A DNA stretch of 64,000 nt. Source: JAAYXS01 sp964550375. GTDB taxonomy: Bacteria > Planctomycetota > Phycisphaerae > UBA1845 > Fen-1342. The first letter of the stretch is position 1. Each line of letters starts with the position of its first letter. The stretch is from positions 1 through 64,000 of the forward strand of contig CAZJYX010000015.1 of the NCBI GenBank assembly GCA_964550375.1, given 5' to 3'. Below are positions 16,787 through 24,888 of the stretch, piece after piece. Made by a program: the position numbers and the translations under genes. Under the pieces are notes generated by a model. The model ran no database searches, was not told the origin of the DNA, and worked only from the letters and a program-made list of their open reading frames with translations.

Positions 16787-18109
16787 TCAGCCCATATTCT
16801 CGACGGTGCGCAGGACGTCAGCCGGCCGGCCGGTTTCCATTGACGTGATCACGAAGCCGGCCCGGTCTCCGGCCCGAACACGGATGAACACCTTCACCTC
16901 GCGCACCGCGGCGCCGCCAGCGGCCAGGATCGGCGTGAATTCCCCCGCCGGCTCCCCCGGCACGAGCAGGATCGGGACGGGCTCCTCGGGCAGCCGGCGC
17001 GTGCGTGTCGGCCGCCACTGCCAGCGCCACACCCTGGCCCGCTTGGCGTCGAGGCCGTCCACCCAGACCCCCTCCACCGCGGCCGGGTTCGCGAAGCCCA
17101 TCTCGAACCGCAACGCCGCCGGCTGCGTCGTCGGGAAACGAACGCCGCCGTAATGACGGTCCTCGGGATCCTCACCCGCCGCGACCTCACAAGTGACCCC
17201 TTCCCCCTCCGGGAACACACGCACCAGCCGCGCACCACCCACGCGCGGATCGCGAAATCGCTCCTCGTCGCCCTCAAATTTCAGCGCCTGGAACTCCAAC
17301 CCCGAAACATCCGGCAACGGCACGACGCGCTGCGTCGGCGGCAGGGGACACTCCCGACATAAGCGGAATTGCCGGCGCTGCCCGGCGGTCAAGGCGTTGA
17401 TCAAGTCCACATGCCGCTCGGAAGACCAGATGTCGCGGATCGGCTGCGTGAACGCGTTGCCCAGGCCAAACTCGGCCTGCATGTCGTCGCAACAGAGCCC
17501 GATACTGCCATCATAATGCACAAGCAACCGTTCCAGCGGCCGGCTGCACGCCCCGCACGGGTAGGTCTGTTGCGTCCGTACCATCCGCTCATCGAAGCTC
17601 ACAAACGAACGCGGATACACCGCGCCGACCTCGCTGAACAGCACGGGGATCCCGGGCAGCCGCGCGCGCCAGAAAGCCTTGTTCGCTTCCAGCTCGGCGG
17701 GCGTAGTGTAGTCATACAATCCCACGCACACATAATCGAACAGCTTCACCACCTGTGCGCACAAATCCGGCCGCCGGCGCAGCACGTCGCCGTTCGTGTG
17801 CTCGTACGGCCGCAGTCCGCGCTGCCGCGCGGCGCGGGCCATGTCGAGAATGCGCGGATCAAGGAATGGCTCGCTCAGGTGGTGAAAGGCGATCCAGCCG
17901 CGATAGCCCAGCGCCGCAAGCTGATCCATTATGGCCAGGGCGTGCTCGGTCGGCATACTCTGCCTGACCGCGGTGCCGGACGAATCGAAGCGCTTCCCGC
18001 TGGTGTCGCCCGTACGCGGACAGAAGAAGCACGAGCGATTGCACAGCGATTGCAGCTCGAGCAGAACCTTGTTGAACAGCGGCAGATTATCTGCGGTCCA
18101 TTGGCTCAT
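16787..18109 (-). CDS. Radical SAM/SPASM-like protein with the unassigned C-terminal domain of the GT39-like protein
   Basis: 440 residues from the ATG at 18109 (AGGG about four bases upstream). The iron-sulfur motif CNRSCFFC (C23, C27, C30) binds the radical SAM cluster. HHLSEPFLDPRIL and EHTNGD fit the TIM-barrel core. A SPASM-like Cys set follows (CGACSRPL ... DGSIGLCC ... CRECPLP). Residues ~267-427 are the ~160-residue domain also found twice in the GT39-like transferase. The open frame extends upstream to 18385, and an AAAGGAGG box sits at ~18190 before a non-canonical GTA codon, so a longer N-terminus is possible. As first gene of the cluster it may modify a sugar or peptide part of the glycan; substrate unknown. 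Confidence 0.8.
   Translation of the reverse strand: MSQWTADNLPLFNKVLLELQSLCNRSCFFCPRTGDTSGKRFDSSGTAVRQSMPTEHALAIMDQLAALGYRGWIAFHHLSEPFLDPRILDMARAARQRGLRPYEHTNGDVLRRRPDLCAQVVKLFDYVCVGLYDYTTPAELEANKAFWRARLPGIPVLFSEVGAVYPRSFVSFDERMVRTQQTYPCGACSRPLERLLVHYDGSIGLCCDDMQAEFGLGNAFTQPIRDIWSSERHVDLINALTAGQRRQFRLCRECPLPPTQRVVPLPDVSGLEFQALKFEGDEERFRDPRVGGARLVRVFPEGEGVTCEVAAGEDPEDRHYGGVRFPTTQPAALRFEMGFANPAAVEGVWVDGLDAKRARVWRWQWRPTRTRRLPEEPVPILLVPGEPAGEFTPILAAGGAAVREVKVFIRVRAGDRAGFVITSMETGRPADVLRTVENMG
16829..17311 (-). other. Third copy of the unassigned ~160-residue domain, C-terminus of the radical SAM protein
   Basis: Shares with the two copies in the GT39-like protein the DVSG start, the EDP...HYGGVRF segment, VEGVWVDGLD (VVGVWVDGCD-like in the other protein), a RVWRWQW aromatic motif, a VPGEP turn and VKVFIRV..GDRAGFVI. 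The match over the whole length, with the same motif order, shows common ancestry. Confidence 0.75.
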
Positions 18110-18423
18110 TGCGCCCTGAATGATCACGGACGAATGTGCGTAGCGTCCCAGCCCATCAGCATCGATCGGCAACTGAGTTGATTCTACCGTGACCCCTCCT
18201 TTGCGCCGAACACCAGCAGCCGAGCCGCAGTGCGCTGTCGCAGCGTGGCGGCCTGCAACACGCGTCTCCAGGCCGGTCGTGGCCAACCATGCCCGTGCCG
18301 GGTATCTCGCTCGAGCGCGTCGTCCGTGCCACCGCGAGAAGAATGCCCCACGCGCAAAGCCAGGCGCAATATGCAGTTGCAGCATGTTTCCCGATTGGGG
18401 GCCAACCGGGCCGACACCGGCCT
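18110..18423. other. 314-bp gene-free gap upstream of the glycan cluster
   Basis: On the minus strand this is the region before the first gene of the glycan cluster, so its promoter should lie here, but I see no clear -35/-10 pair. It contains an AAAGGAGG box (~18190-18197, minus strand) in frame with, but not next to, a usual start of the radical SAM gene. The right end is the 3' flank of the gene at 18424-18807. Nothing else is evident. Confidence 0.4.
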
Positions 18424-18807
18424 TCAGGTCCGCACCGTGTACGGCGGGACATTCCAGATCGGGCCGTCGCGCGACATGGTTACGTGCGCCACGCCGGCGT
18501 CCTCATCAACGCCCACCAGCGTCGCGTCGAATAGCTCCGCCTCCCCCGGCCAGATGACGTCGCAACGCGCTCCGATGTGCTTCTTCAGTGCCATGGCCCG
18601 GGCCCGGTCCAGCGCCTTGAGCTTGTCCCCCAGCGCCAGGGGCAGGTGCCGCAGCTCCTCCTCACTCAGCAGCTCAATCGCGCGCAGGACCGCCTCCAGG
18701 CGCGGCGTCCACAGACGCGTGTTCTTCAATGACGTGGCCGTCGTTACCCGTGTCTTACCCCGAGCCGCCGGCCGCCCGCGCGGGCGCGGAGTCTCCCGTG
18801 GCGCCAT
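18424..18807 (-). CDS. Small hypothetical protein following pntB
   Basis: 127 residues if started at the ATG at 18807, which has GGAG ten bases upstream but overlaps the end of pntB by 53 bases. A TTG at 18729 would give 101 residues and avoid the overlap. The last ~100 residues look like real protein: an amphipathic helical part (LEAVLRAIELLSEEELRHL) and a beta-rich end (ELFDATLVGVDEDAGVAHVTM) that may be SH3-like. No family recognised. It is probably cotranscribed with the transhydrogenase genes. Confidence 0.5.
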   Translation of the reverse strand: MAPRETPRPRGRPAARGKTRVTTATSLKNTRLWTPRLEAVLRAIELLSEEELRHLPLALGDKLKALDRARAMALKKHIGARCDVIWPGEAELFDATLVGVDEDAGVAHVTMSRDGPIWNVPPYTVRT

Positions 18808-20209
18808 TGGCAGTGTTCTCCAAGTCGCGCCGCAGCGCGCTGACCGTCTCGGCGGCATCGCCGAACAGCAGGATCGTCTTCGGGTTCTGGTAGAGCGGGT
18901 TCGGCACACCCGAGTACCCCGGACGCTCGTCGAGGTTGCAGATGATGACGTGCCGGGCCTCGTCCGCCCGCAGGATCGGCATGCCGGAAATCGGGGTGTT
19001 GGCGTCCGCGATGGCCGCGGGATTCACGACGTCGCACGCGCCGACGATCAGAGCGACATCCGTTTGAGTGAACTGGTCGTTCACGTCCTTCAGCTCACGA
19101 AGCTGGCCGTAATCAACATCCGCCTCGGCCAGCAAAACGTGCATGTGCCCCGGCATGCGTCCCGCCACCGGATGGATGGCGAACAGGACGTCCTTGCCGA
19201 GTTCGGTCAGGCGCTCGCCGAGCCGCACGACTTCCTCGGAGGCTTCCGCCAGCGCCATGCCATAACCCGGGATTATGATGACGCGCTGGGCTGCACGGAG
19301 CAAGGTCGCCGCCTGCGCGGACGGGTCGACCGGCTCCGTGATCACGGCGGCCGGTGCGACCGCGCTCGTCCTGGCGGCCGGCCGGCCGCCGTCAACATGC
19401 GGCCGCAGGCCCGCAAACACGCCCACCAACCCGCGATTCATGGCCTGGCACATCACGTGCGTCAGAATCGAGCCCGACGCGGCCACCGTGGCGCCGCAGG
19501 CGATGAGCAGCCGGTTGCCGATCGCAATCCCGCAGAAAGCGGCCGCCAGCCCGGCGGTCGCGTTCAGGAAGGAGATCAGCACGGGCATGTCCGCCCCGCC
19601 GATGCGGATGGAGAAAACCACGCCCAGAACGACAGCGCAGACGATCAGGGCCAGCGACGCCGCCAGCATGACGCCGGCGCTGCCGCTGACGCCGGCCCAA
19701 AGAGCCAGCACGACCATGACCGCCAGGTTGGCCACCAGCAGCCAGTTGTGGCCGGGCAGGATCGTCGGCGTTTGGCGCAGCCGATTGGCCAGCTTGCCGC
19801 TGGCGATCATGCTGCCGCTGAAGGTCGCGGCACCGACCACCAAGCCGAGCAACGCGGCGACCTCGGCCGTGCGCGTCGGCGGAACGGCGGTGTGGCGCGT
19901 CAGTTCGACGAAGGAAACCAGGAAGGCGGCCACCCCGCCCGCCCCGTGCTGGAACGCCACCATGGCCGGGATCTGGATCATGTTGACGCGGGCGGCGATC
20001 CAGGCCCCCACACTGCTCCCGAGCAGCGCGACGATGACCACCAGGGGCACGTTCAGCACCTGGTGCCGGTACAGGACGACCACCACGGCGATCAACAGGG
20101 CGGCAGCCGCGGTCAGGTTGCCGTGGCGGGCGCCGCGCGGCGTGCGGAACTGCGCGATGCCCGCGATGAGGACCAGAATGACTCCCAGGTCAACCAACAG
20201 TGCCGTCAT
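18755..20209 (-). CDS. pntB: Proton-translocating NAD(P) transhydrogenase subunit beta
   Basis: 484 residues from the ATG at 20209 with GGAGAG eight bases upstream. An N-terminal membrane region (residues ~1-270) with about nine helices (LLVDLGVILVLIAGI, AMVAFQHGAGG, VLISFLNATAGLAAAF) leads to the soluble NADP-binding domain III with VIIPGYGMALAEA, GRMPGHMHVLLAEADV, the VGACDVVNPAA loop and GYSGVPNPLY. These are the family's conserved elements. It couples hydride transfer between NADH and NADP+ to inward proton flow. The C-terminus ends in a short Ala/Gly-rich tail beyond the usual end. Confidence 0.96.
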   Translation of the reverse strand: MTALLVDLGVILVLIAGIAQFRTPRGARHGNLTAAAALLIAVVVVLYRHQVLNVPLVVIVALLGSSVGAWIAARVNMIQIPAMVAFQHGAGGVAAFLVSFVELTRHTAVPPTRTAEVAALLGLVVGAATFSGSMIASGKLANRLRQTPTILPGHNWLLVANLAVMVVLALWAGVSGSAGVMLAASLALIVCAVVLGVVFSIRIGGADMPVLISFLNATAGLAAAFCGIAIGNRLLIACGATVAASGSILTHVMCQAMNRGLVGVFAGLRPHVDGGRPAARTSAVAPAAVITEPVDPSAQAATLLRAAQRVIIIPGYGMALAEASEEVVRLGERLTELGKDVLFAIHPVAGRMPGHMHVLLAEADVDYGQLRELKDVNDQFTQTDVALIVGACDVVNPAAIADANTPISGMPILRADEARHVIICNLDERPGYSGVPNPLYQNPKTILLFGDAAETVSALRRDLENTANGATGDSAPARAAGGSG

Positions 20210-20260
20210 ACCAGCTCTCCGGCCGACCGCGCGGGCGGCCGGCCTCCGTGTCAAGCGCGC

Positions 20261-20551
20261 TTAAACGGCCGTATCCTTCTTGCGAAACATGCCCAGCATC
20301 CGATCGGTGATGACAAAGCCGCCAACCACGTTGAACATGGCGGTGATTATCGCGACGGCCCCAAGCACCTTCTCGGCCGCAGTGGTCTCCACGGAGAACA
20401 GCAGCAGCGCCCCGAGAATCGTCACGGCCGAAATGGCATTGGTCATGGACATCAGCGGGGTGTGCAGCATCTGCGGCACGCGCGAGATCAGCACGTAGCC
20501 GATGCCGAACGCCAGAGCGAAGATCACCAGCATCAACAGCAGGTCATACAT
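20261..20551 (-). CDS. pntAB: NAD(P) transhydrogenase alpha subunit, membrane part (alpha-2)
   Basis: 96 residues with three hydrophobic helices (LMLVIFALAFGIGYVLI; AISAVTILGALLLFSV; AVAIITAMFNVVGGFVI) and the conserved RVPQMLHTPLMSMTNAISAV segment. It ends in VITDRMLGMF, as is usual for PntAB. The split of alpha into a soluble and a membrane polypeptide is the Rhodospirillum-type arrangement. Gap to pntB is about 50 bp and to pntAA about 30 bp. Confidence 0.95.
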   Translation of the reverse strand: MYDLLLMLVIFALAFGIGYVLISRVPQMLHTPLMSMTNAISAVTILGALLLFSVETTAAEKVLGAVAIITAMFNVVGGFVITDRMLGMFRKKDTAV

Positions 20552-20584
20552 GTCACGTCCTCAGTGCCAATGCCGCCCGTCCTC

Positions 20585-21748
20585 TCAGGCCGCGCCCATC
20601 GCCTTGAGGGCGCCCTGGTGGACAATGCGGCCATCGCGGGTAACCAGGGAGTGCTGCACAATGTCGTCGTCCAGGTTGAGGTTGCCCGGCCCGTTCCGGA
20701 AGAGGTTCTCGATGTAGTGCAGCATGTTGTGCGCGTACAGCCAACTGGCATCGACCGCCACCGAGCCGGGGATGTTGGCCGTGCCGCAAACGTATACGTC
20801 GTGCGCGACCACCTCGCGGCCGGCCTGCGTCAGGGCGCAATTGCCGCCCTGGTCGATGGACACGTCGACAATCACGGAGCCCGGCTGCATGTTGCGCACG
20901 GTTTCCTCGGTGATCAGGATCGGCGCAACCTCACCCGGCACCAGGGCGCTCAAAACGATGATGTCCATCTTGGGTGCCAGCGTGCTCATCAGGTCGCGCT
21001 CGCGGGCGATCCACTCCTCCGGCAGCGCGCGGGCATAGCCGCCCTCGCCCACCGCCAGGTTGTCCGGCACCTCGAAGCCAACGACCTGCGTGCCCTTGAG
21101 GCTGCCGGCCTCGCGCCGCGCATCAGCGCGGATGTCGATGGCCTTCACGCTGGCGCCCAGCCGTTTGGCCGTCGCAATCGCCTGCAAGCCCACCACGCCG
21201 GCGCCCACCACCAGCACCTCCGCCGGCTTGATGGCCCCGATCGCCGTACCGATCATCGGCACAAAGCGCGGGAAGTGACTGGCGGCAATCAGGACCGACT
21301 TGTACCCGGTCACCGTGCTCATGGAGGTCAGGGCGTCCATGGTCTGGGCGCGCGACGTGCGCGGGATGCCGTCCATCGTGAAGGCGGTGATGTTGCGGTC
21401 GCGCAGCTTGCGGATCATGTCGTGATTGGGCGGCGCGGCCGGGTGCAGGAATGTCACCAGCAGCGTGCCTTCGCGCAGCAACTCGACCTCATGGCGTCCG
21501 AGCTGCTCATTGAAGTAAGGCTGCTTGACCTTCAGCACAACGTCGGCCTGCTGAAACAGGCTGGCAGCGTCCGGCACAATCCGCGCGCCGGCGGCGACAT
21601 ACTCATCGTCGCCGCGAAAAACGCCGCGCCCGGCCGCCGACTCGACAATCACCTCGAAGCCCATCTCGACGTACTTCCGGACCGTCTCCGGCAGGGCGGC
21701 CACGCGCCGCTCCTCGGGCAGAATCTCTTTGGGTATGCCAATAATCAT
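20585..21748 (-). CDS. pntAA: NAD(P) transhydrogenase alpha subunit, soluble NAD-binding part (alpha-1)
   Basis: 387 residues from the ATG at 21748, with AGGAT six bases upstream; an ATG four codons earlier (21760) is possible. Domain I of transhydrogenase: MIIGIPKEI at the start, FLHPAAPPNHDM, the mobile-loop sequence RTSRAQTMDALTSMSTVTGY and the NAD-binding VVGAGVVGLQAIATAKRLGA. Operon order pntAA-pntAB-pntB. Related in fold to alanine dehydrogenase at 33274-34386, but its loop and partners identify it clearly as PntAA. Confidence 0.95.
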   Translation of the reverse strand: MIIGIPKEILPEERRVAALPETVRKYVEMGFEVIVESAAGRGVFRGDDEYVAAGARIVPDAASLFQQADVVLKVKQPYFNEQLGRHEVELLREGTLLVTFLHPAAPPNHDMIRKLRDRNITAFTMDGIPRTSRAQTMDALTSMSTVTGYKSVLIAASHFPRFVPMIGTAIGAIKPAEVLVVGAGVVGLQAIATAKRLGASVKAIDIRADARREAGSLKGTQVVGFEVPDNLAVGEGGYARALPEEWIARERDLMSTLAPKMDIIVLSALVPGEVAPILITEETVRNMQPGSVIVDVSIDQGGNCALTQAGREVVAHDVYVCGTANIPGSVAVDASWLYAHNMLHYIENLFRNGPGNLNLDDDIVQHSLVTRDGRIVHQGALKAMGAA

Positions 21749-21816
21749 GGGAATCCTCATCCTTCCGGTGGCGACGTCGTACGCGACCCGCGGTCGTAGC
21801 GCGCCGCTCGTCGCTG

Positions 21817-22239
21817 TTACTCGATCGTCGGCAGTATGCGTCGCATGGCCTGGTGCAGCACGGGCGGATGCGGGGCATCCAGCAACGCATGCATCTGCGT
21901 CAGCACCGCCTGCTCCAGCTCGCGGTTGCGCCCGGCGCCCGCCGCACGCCCGGCCGCCACCAAGCTCGCCAATGCCTCGGCCGCCAGCACGCGCAGCTCG
22001 TGATACAAGTGCTCGTCGGTCATCAGCTCGAGCACCGCCGTCACGAGCTGCTCGCCGGGCCGGCGCACGTGCCGGATGGCCTCCAGCGCCGCCTCCCGCA
22101 GACGCCAGTTGTCCGGGTAGTGCAGCAACCGCACCAACCCCGCCTGGTGTTCGTCGATAGTCCCGTCACGCGTCAACTGGGCCAACTGGTTAAGCACGCG
22201 CCCCCACTCCGCCAGGTTGCCGAAGTCGTCTTTCTGCAT
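21817..22239 (-). CDS. HEAT-repeat-like helical protein heading the transhydrogenase operon
   Basis: 140 residues from the ATG at 22239, with AGGAG and AGGAT upstream. Entirely helical in appearance, with HEAT-like periodicity (VRLLHYPDNWRLREAALEAIRHV, ELMTDEHLYHELRVLAAEALASLV, MHALLDAPHPPVLHQAMRRIL). No signal peptide or membrane helix. About 70 bp separates it from pntAA, so it is probably the first gene of that operon. Function unknown; HEAT proteins usually act as protein-binding scaffolds. Confidence 0.7.
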   Translation of the reverse strand: MQKDDFGNLAEWGRVLNQLAQLTRDGTIDEHQAGLVRLLHYPDNWRLREAALEAIRHVRRPGEQLVTAVLELMTDEHLYHELRVLAAEALASLVAAGRAAGAGRNRELEQAVLTQMHALLDAPHPPVLHQAMRRILPTIE

Positions 22240-22431
22240 GGGTATCCTGCTCCTGCGCTCAACGCGGCCGGCAACCGGCCGCTGCCGCGCACCATGGCGG
22301 CCGCCCGCGGCGCAACTCCGCACCACTGGCCGGTCAGCAGCGCCTCTTACGAACGCGATGATCCAAGCGTCTGCCTACATGAAAGGTAGCCGCGCAGCGC
22401 AACCACGGAAGTGAACCTTCGTGCCGGGCAG

Positions 22432-22449
22432 GGCATACTTAAGTATGCC
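22432..22449. promoter_or_regulatory. 18-bp perfect palindrome, candidate operator
   Basis: GGCATACTTAAGTATGCC is a perfect inverted repeat with no spacer, unusually AT-rich in its core for this genome. It lies in the 241-bp gap between the FixJ-like gene (minus, ends 22481) and the HEAT-pnt genes (minus, start 22239), about 180 bp before the HEAT start codon. No spacer means it would be a poor RNA hairpin, so a binding site for a dimeric regulator of the pnt operon is more likely. Inference. Confidence 0.5.
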
Positions 22450-22480
22450 TCCGCCCTTGCGCTGTCGTTCGCTTGCCCGC

Positions 22481-23116
22481 TCAAGCAGGCGGTTCGGCAA
22501 TAACCCCCGCAAGCTGTGCCAGGCGCACCAGCGCGGGCAGCGAATCAACCCCCGCCTTGTGCATCAGTCGGCTGCGGTGCATCTTGATGGTCTGTTCCGC
22601 GGTGCCCAGCTCCGCGGCAATCTGCTTGTTCAATTTGCCAGCCACCACCAGGGCCAGCACCTCGCGCTCGCGCGGCGTCAGCGTCACCAGCCGCTGTCGG
22701 GCGTCGTCGCGCGCCGCCGCGACGCGCCGCCATTCCGTCGCGCGCGCCAGGGCCGCGTGAATCGCGTCCAGCAACACCTGGTCCTGGAAGGGCTTCTCCA
22801 GAAAATCCACCGCCCCGCGCTTCATGGCGCGCACCCCCATCGCGATGTCGCCATGCCCCGTGATGAAGATGATCGGCAGCGGCGCCTCCAACGCCGCCAG
22901 CCGTTCCTGCAACTCCAGCCCGCTCAACCCCGGCATGCGCACATCCAGCACCAGGCAGCCCGTCCGGCGGCGGTCGTACCCGTCAAGGAACTCCTGCACG
23001 GACGAATAGGTCTCCACCTCAAGCCCCACCGAGCGGACCATCCGGCTGATCATCTGGCGCACGCCGGCGTCATCGTCCACCACGAAAACCAACCCCGCCC
23101 CAGCCGCGCCCTTCAC
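22481..23116 (-). CDS. FixJ-family response regulator (receiver + LuxR-type HTH)
   Basis: 211 residues from the GTG at 23116, which overlaps the kinase TGA as GTGA and has a full GGGAGGA SD upstream. The frame is open to 23320 but that part is antisense-like. Receiver domain with VVDDD (acidic pocket), the phosphoacceptor D58 in VLDVRMPGLSG and the conserved Lys in FLEKPF. C-terminal LuxR HTH: LTPREREVLALVVAGKLNKQIA ... TIKMHRSRLMHK. Partner of the PAS kinase directly upstream. Targets unknown. Confidence 0.93.
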   Translation of the reverse strand: MKGAAGAGLVFVVDDDAGVRQMISRMVRSVGLEVETYSSVQEFLDGYDRRRTGCLVLDVRMPGLSGLELQERLAALEAPLPIIFITGHGDIAMGVRAMKRGAVDFLEKPFQDQVLLDAIHAALARATEWRRVAAARDDARQRLVTLTPREREVLALVVAGKLNKQIAAELGTAEQTIKMHRSRLMHKAGVDSLPALVRLAQLAGVIAEPPA

Positions 23117-24870
23117 GCCGTGTCCTCCCGCAGCGCCCCCGGCAGCCCCAGGCAGAATGTTGCGCCGGAACCCGTGTTGCGGCTTAGCCACAAGCGCCCG
23201 CCGTACGCCTCTGCGATGGACCGGCTGATGACCAAACCCATGCCCAGGCCGCTCGGCTTGGTCGTGAAGAAAGGCTCGAAGACGCGGGCCGCCACCGCAT
23301 CCGCTAGGGCGGAACCACAATCACTGACGCTTATGACCACGCCCCCGCCGTCATCCGGACACGCCCGCAGCGTCAACACCCGCGCGCCGGCCGGCAGCCC
23401 CAGCATCGCCTCCAGCCCATTCCGCACCAGGTTCAGCATCACTTGCTGGAACTGGATCGGGTCGCCCCGGACGGCCGGCAGACGCGCGCTCACCTCGAAA
23501 TCCACCCGGGCCTCGTGCCGGCGCGCATCCGCCTCAACCAGCGCAGCGATGTCGGCGATCATGCGCTCAACGTTCAACACGACCGGCTCGGGTTGCTGCA
23601 ACCGCAGGAAGTCGCGCAGCCGGTGAATGATCTCCGCGGCGCGGTTCCCATCCGCCGCGATATCAGCCAGCGCCGCGCGCAGCTCGACCAAGTCCGGCGG
23701 CTGCTGCGCCAGCAGTCGCTGCGCCGTCTGGGCGTTGCCGACGATCGTGCACAGCGGCTGGTTCAGCTCGTGCGCGAGTTGGGCCGTCAGCTCGCCCACG
23801 GTGCTCAGCCGGGCCATGTGCATGAGCGCGGCGTGGTGCTGACGAGCCTCATCCTCGGCCTGGACGCGCTCCGCGATCTCCTCGCGCAGCCGCTCGTTGG
23901 TCAGCCCCAGTTCCGCCGTGCGTTCCTGCACGCGCAGCTCCAGCTCATCGCGCGCCCGACGCAGCTCGGCTTCCGCGGCCTTCAGCTCACTGATGTCCGT
24001 GTCGATTCCCAGTACGCCGCACACCCGGCCATCCGCATCCCGGAGCGGCACCTTGCTGGTCAACAGCAGCGCCACCCGCCCATCGGCCTGCCGCTCAGCC
24101 TCCTCGATGTTCAGCAGCGCTTCCCCGGAGGTCAGCACGCGCTCATCGCAGCTACGAAACCACTCCGCCTGGGCCCGCTCCCAGGCCAGCTCGAAGTCCG
24201 TCTTGCCCACGATATCCCCCGGCTGCGGCACGCCCGCCGCCCGCGCAAACTCCGCGTTGCAGCCACGGTAGCGCAGTTCACGGTCCTTCCAGTACACCCC
24301 GCAGGGAATGTGCGTGATGATCTTGTCCAACAGCGCCCGTTGCGCCCGCAGCGCATCTTCCGCCTGTTTGCGATCGCTAATGTCACGAATGCTCGAACGG
24401 TGCCCCAAACAGGTTCCAGCCGAACTGCGCATCGGCTGCCACGAAACCGCCACCCAGCGCAGCCGACCATCCTTGCAGCGCAGCCGAAACGGAACGTCGT
24501 TGCCGCTGGACCCGGCCAGCGCCCCCTGCCACACCTGCACAATCTCCGCCTGGTCGGCCGGGTGCACCAACGGCAGCGGATAGTCGCGCATCGCCAGGCA
24601 CTCGGCCACGGAATAGCCCGTCAGACGCTCAACGGCCGGGTTCACCCACAGCAGCCGACCGTCGGGACCGACCCACGATTCCAGGTCGTACGTGTAGTCC
24701 GCGACCGCCCGGAAATGCTCCTGCGGGTCAAACCCGACGGCCGCCCCACTGCTGGTAGCCGCCAAACCGCCCGCCAATTGCGCCAGCCTGGCGCGCAATT
24801 CCCGCACCTCGGCGAGCAACTCTTCCCTGCTCTTGTGCGCGTCCGGCATGACAATCCGCCCGGCGCCCAT
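23113..24870 (-). CDS. FixL-like PAS sensor histidine kinase
   Basis: 585 residues; an ATG at 24849 (MPDAHKS) is an alternative start. A short N-terminal coiled coil (EELLAEVRELRARLAQL), two PAS domains (~50-165, ending in SIRDISDRKQAEDALRAQ; ~175-300, ending in IDTDISELKAAEAELR), a coiled-coil linker, then HisKA with the phosphoacceptor H367 in LAHELNQPL and the HATPase with LNLVRNGLEAM (N box), SDCGSALAD and PSGLGMGLVISRSIAE (G box). No membrane helix, so a cytoplasmic sensor. The second PAS resembles FixL in arrangement, but haem binding cannot be judged. Translationally coupled to the FixJ-like regulator. Confidence 0.92.
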   Translation of the reverse strand: MGAGRIVMPDAHKSREELLAEVRELRARLAQLAGGLAATSSGAAVGFDPQEHFRAVADYTYDLESWVGPDGRLLWVNPAVERLTGYSVAECLAMRDYPLPLVHPADQAEIVQVWQGALAGSSGNDVPFRLRCKDGRLRWVAVSWQPMRSSAGTCLGHRSSIRDISDRKQAEDALRAQRALLDKIITHIPCGVYWKDRELRYRGCNAEFARAAGVPQPGDIVGKTDFELAWERAQAEWFRSCDERVLTSGEALLNIEEAERQADGRVALLLTSKVPLRDADGRVCGVLGIDTDISELKAAEAELRRARDELELRVQERTAELGLTNERLREEIAERVQAEDEARQHHAALMHMARLSTVGELTAQLAHELNQPLCTIVGNAQTAQRLLAQQPPDLVELRAALADIAADGNRAAEIIHRLRDFLRLQQPEPVVLNVERMIADIAALVEADARRHEARVDFEVSARLPAVRGDPIQFQQVMLNLVRNGLEAMLGLPAGARVLTLRACPDDGGGVVISVSDCGSALADAVAARVFEPFFTTKPSGLGMGLVISRSIAEAYGGRLWLSRNTGSGATFCLGLPGALREDTA

Positions 24871-24888
24871 TCATGCGGCGCCCGCCGC

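Noticed and set aside
20585..21748. Second alanine dehydrogenase
   Set aside because: Shares the fold and the N-terminal IGIPKE motif, but the RAQTMDALTSMSTVTGY loop and the pntAB-pntB neighbours identify it as PntAA.
18230..21799. A 1189-codon open frame on the plus strand
   Set aside because: It lies opposite the transhydrogenase genes, whose motifs are clear. Its product is rich in Arg, His, Gln and Asp without any domain, as expected for an antisense frame in GC-rich DNA.
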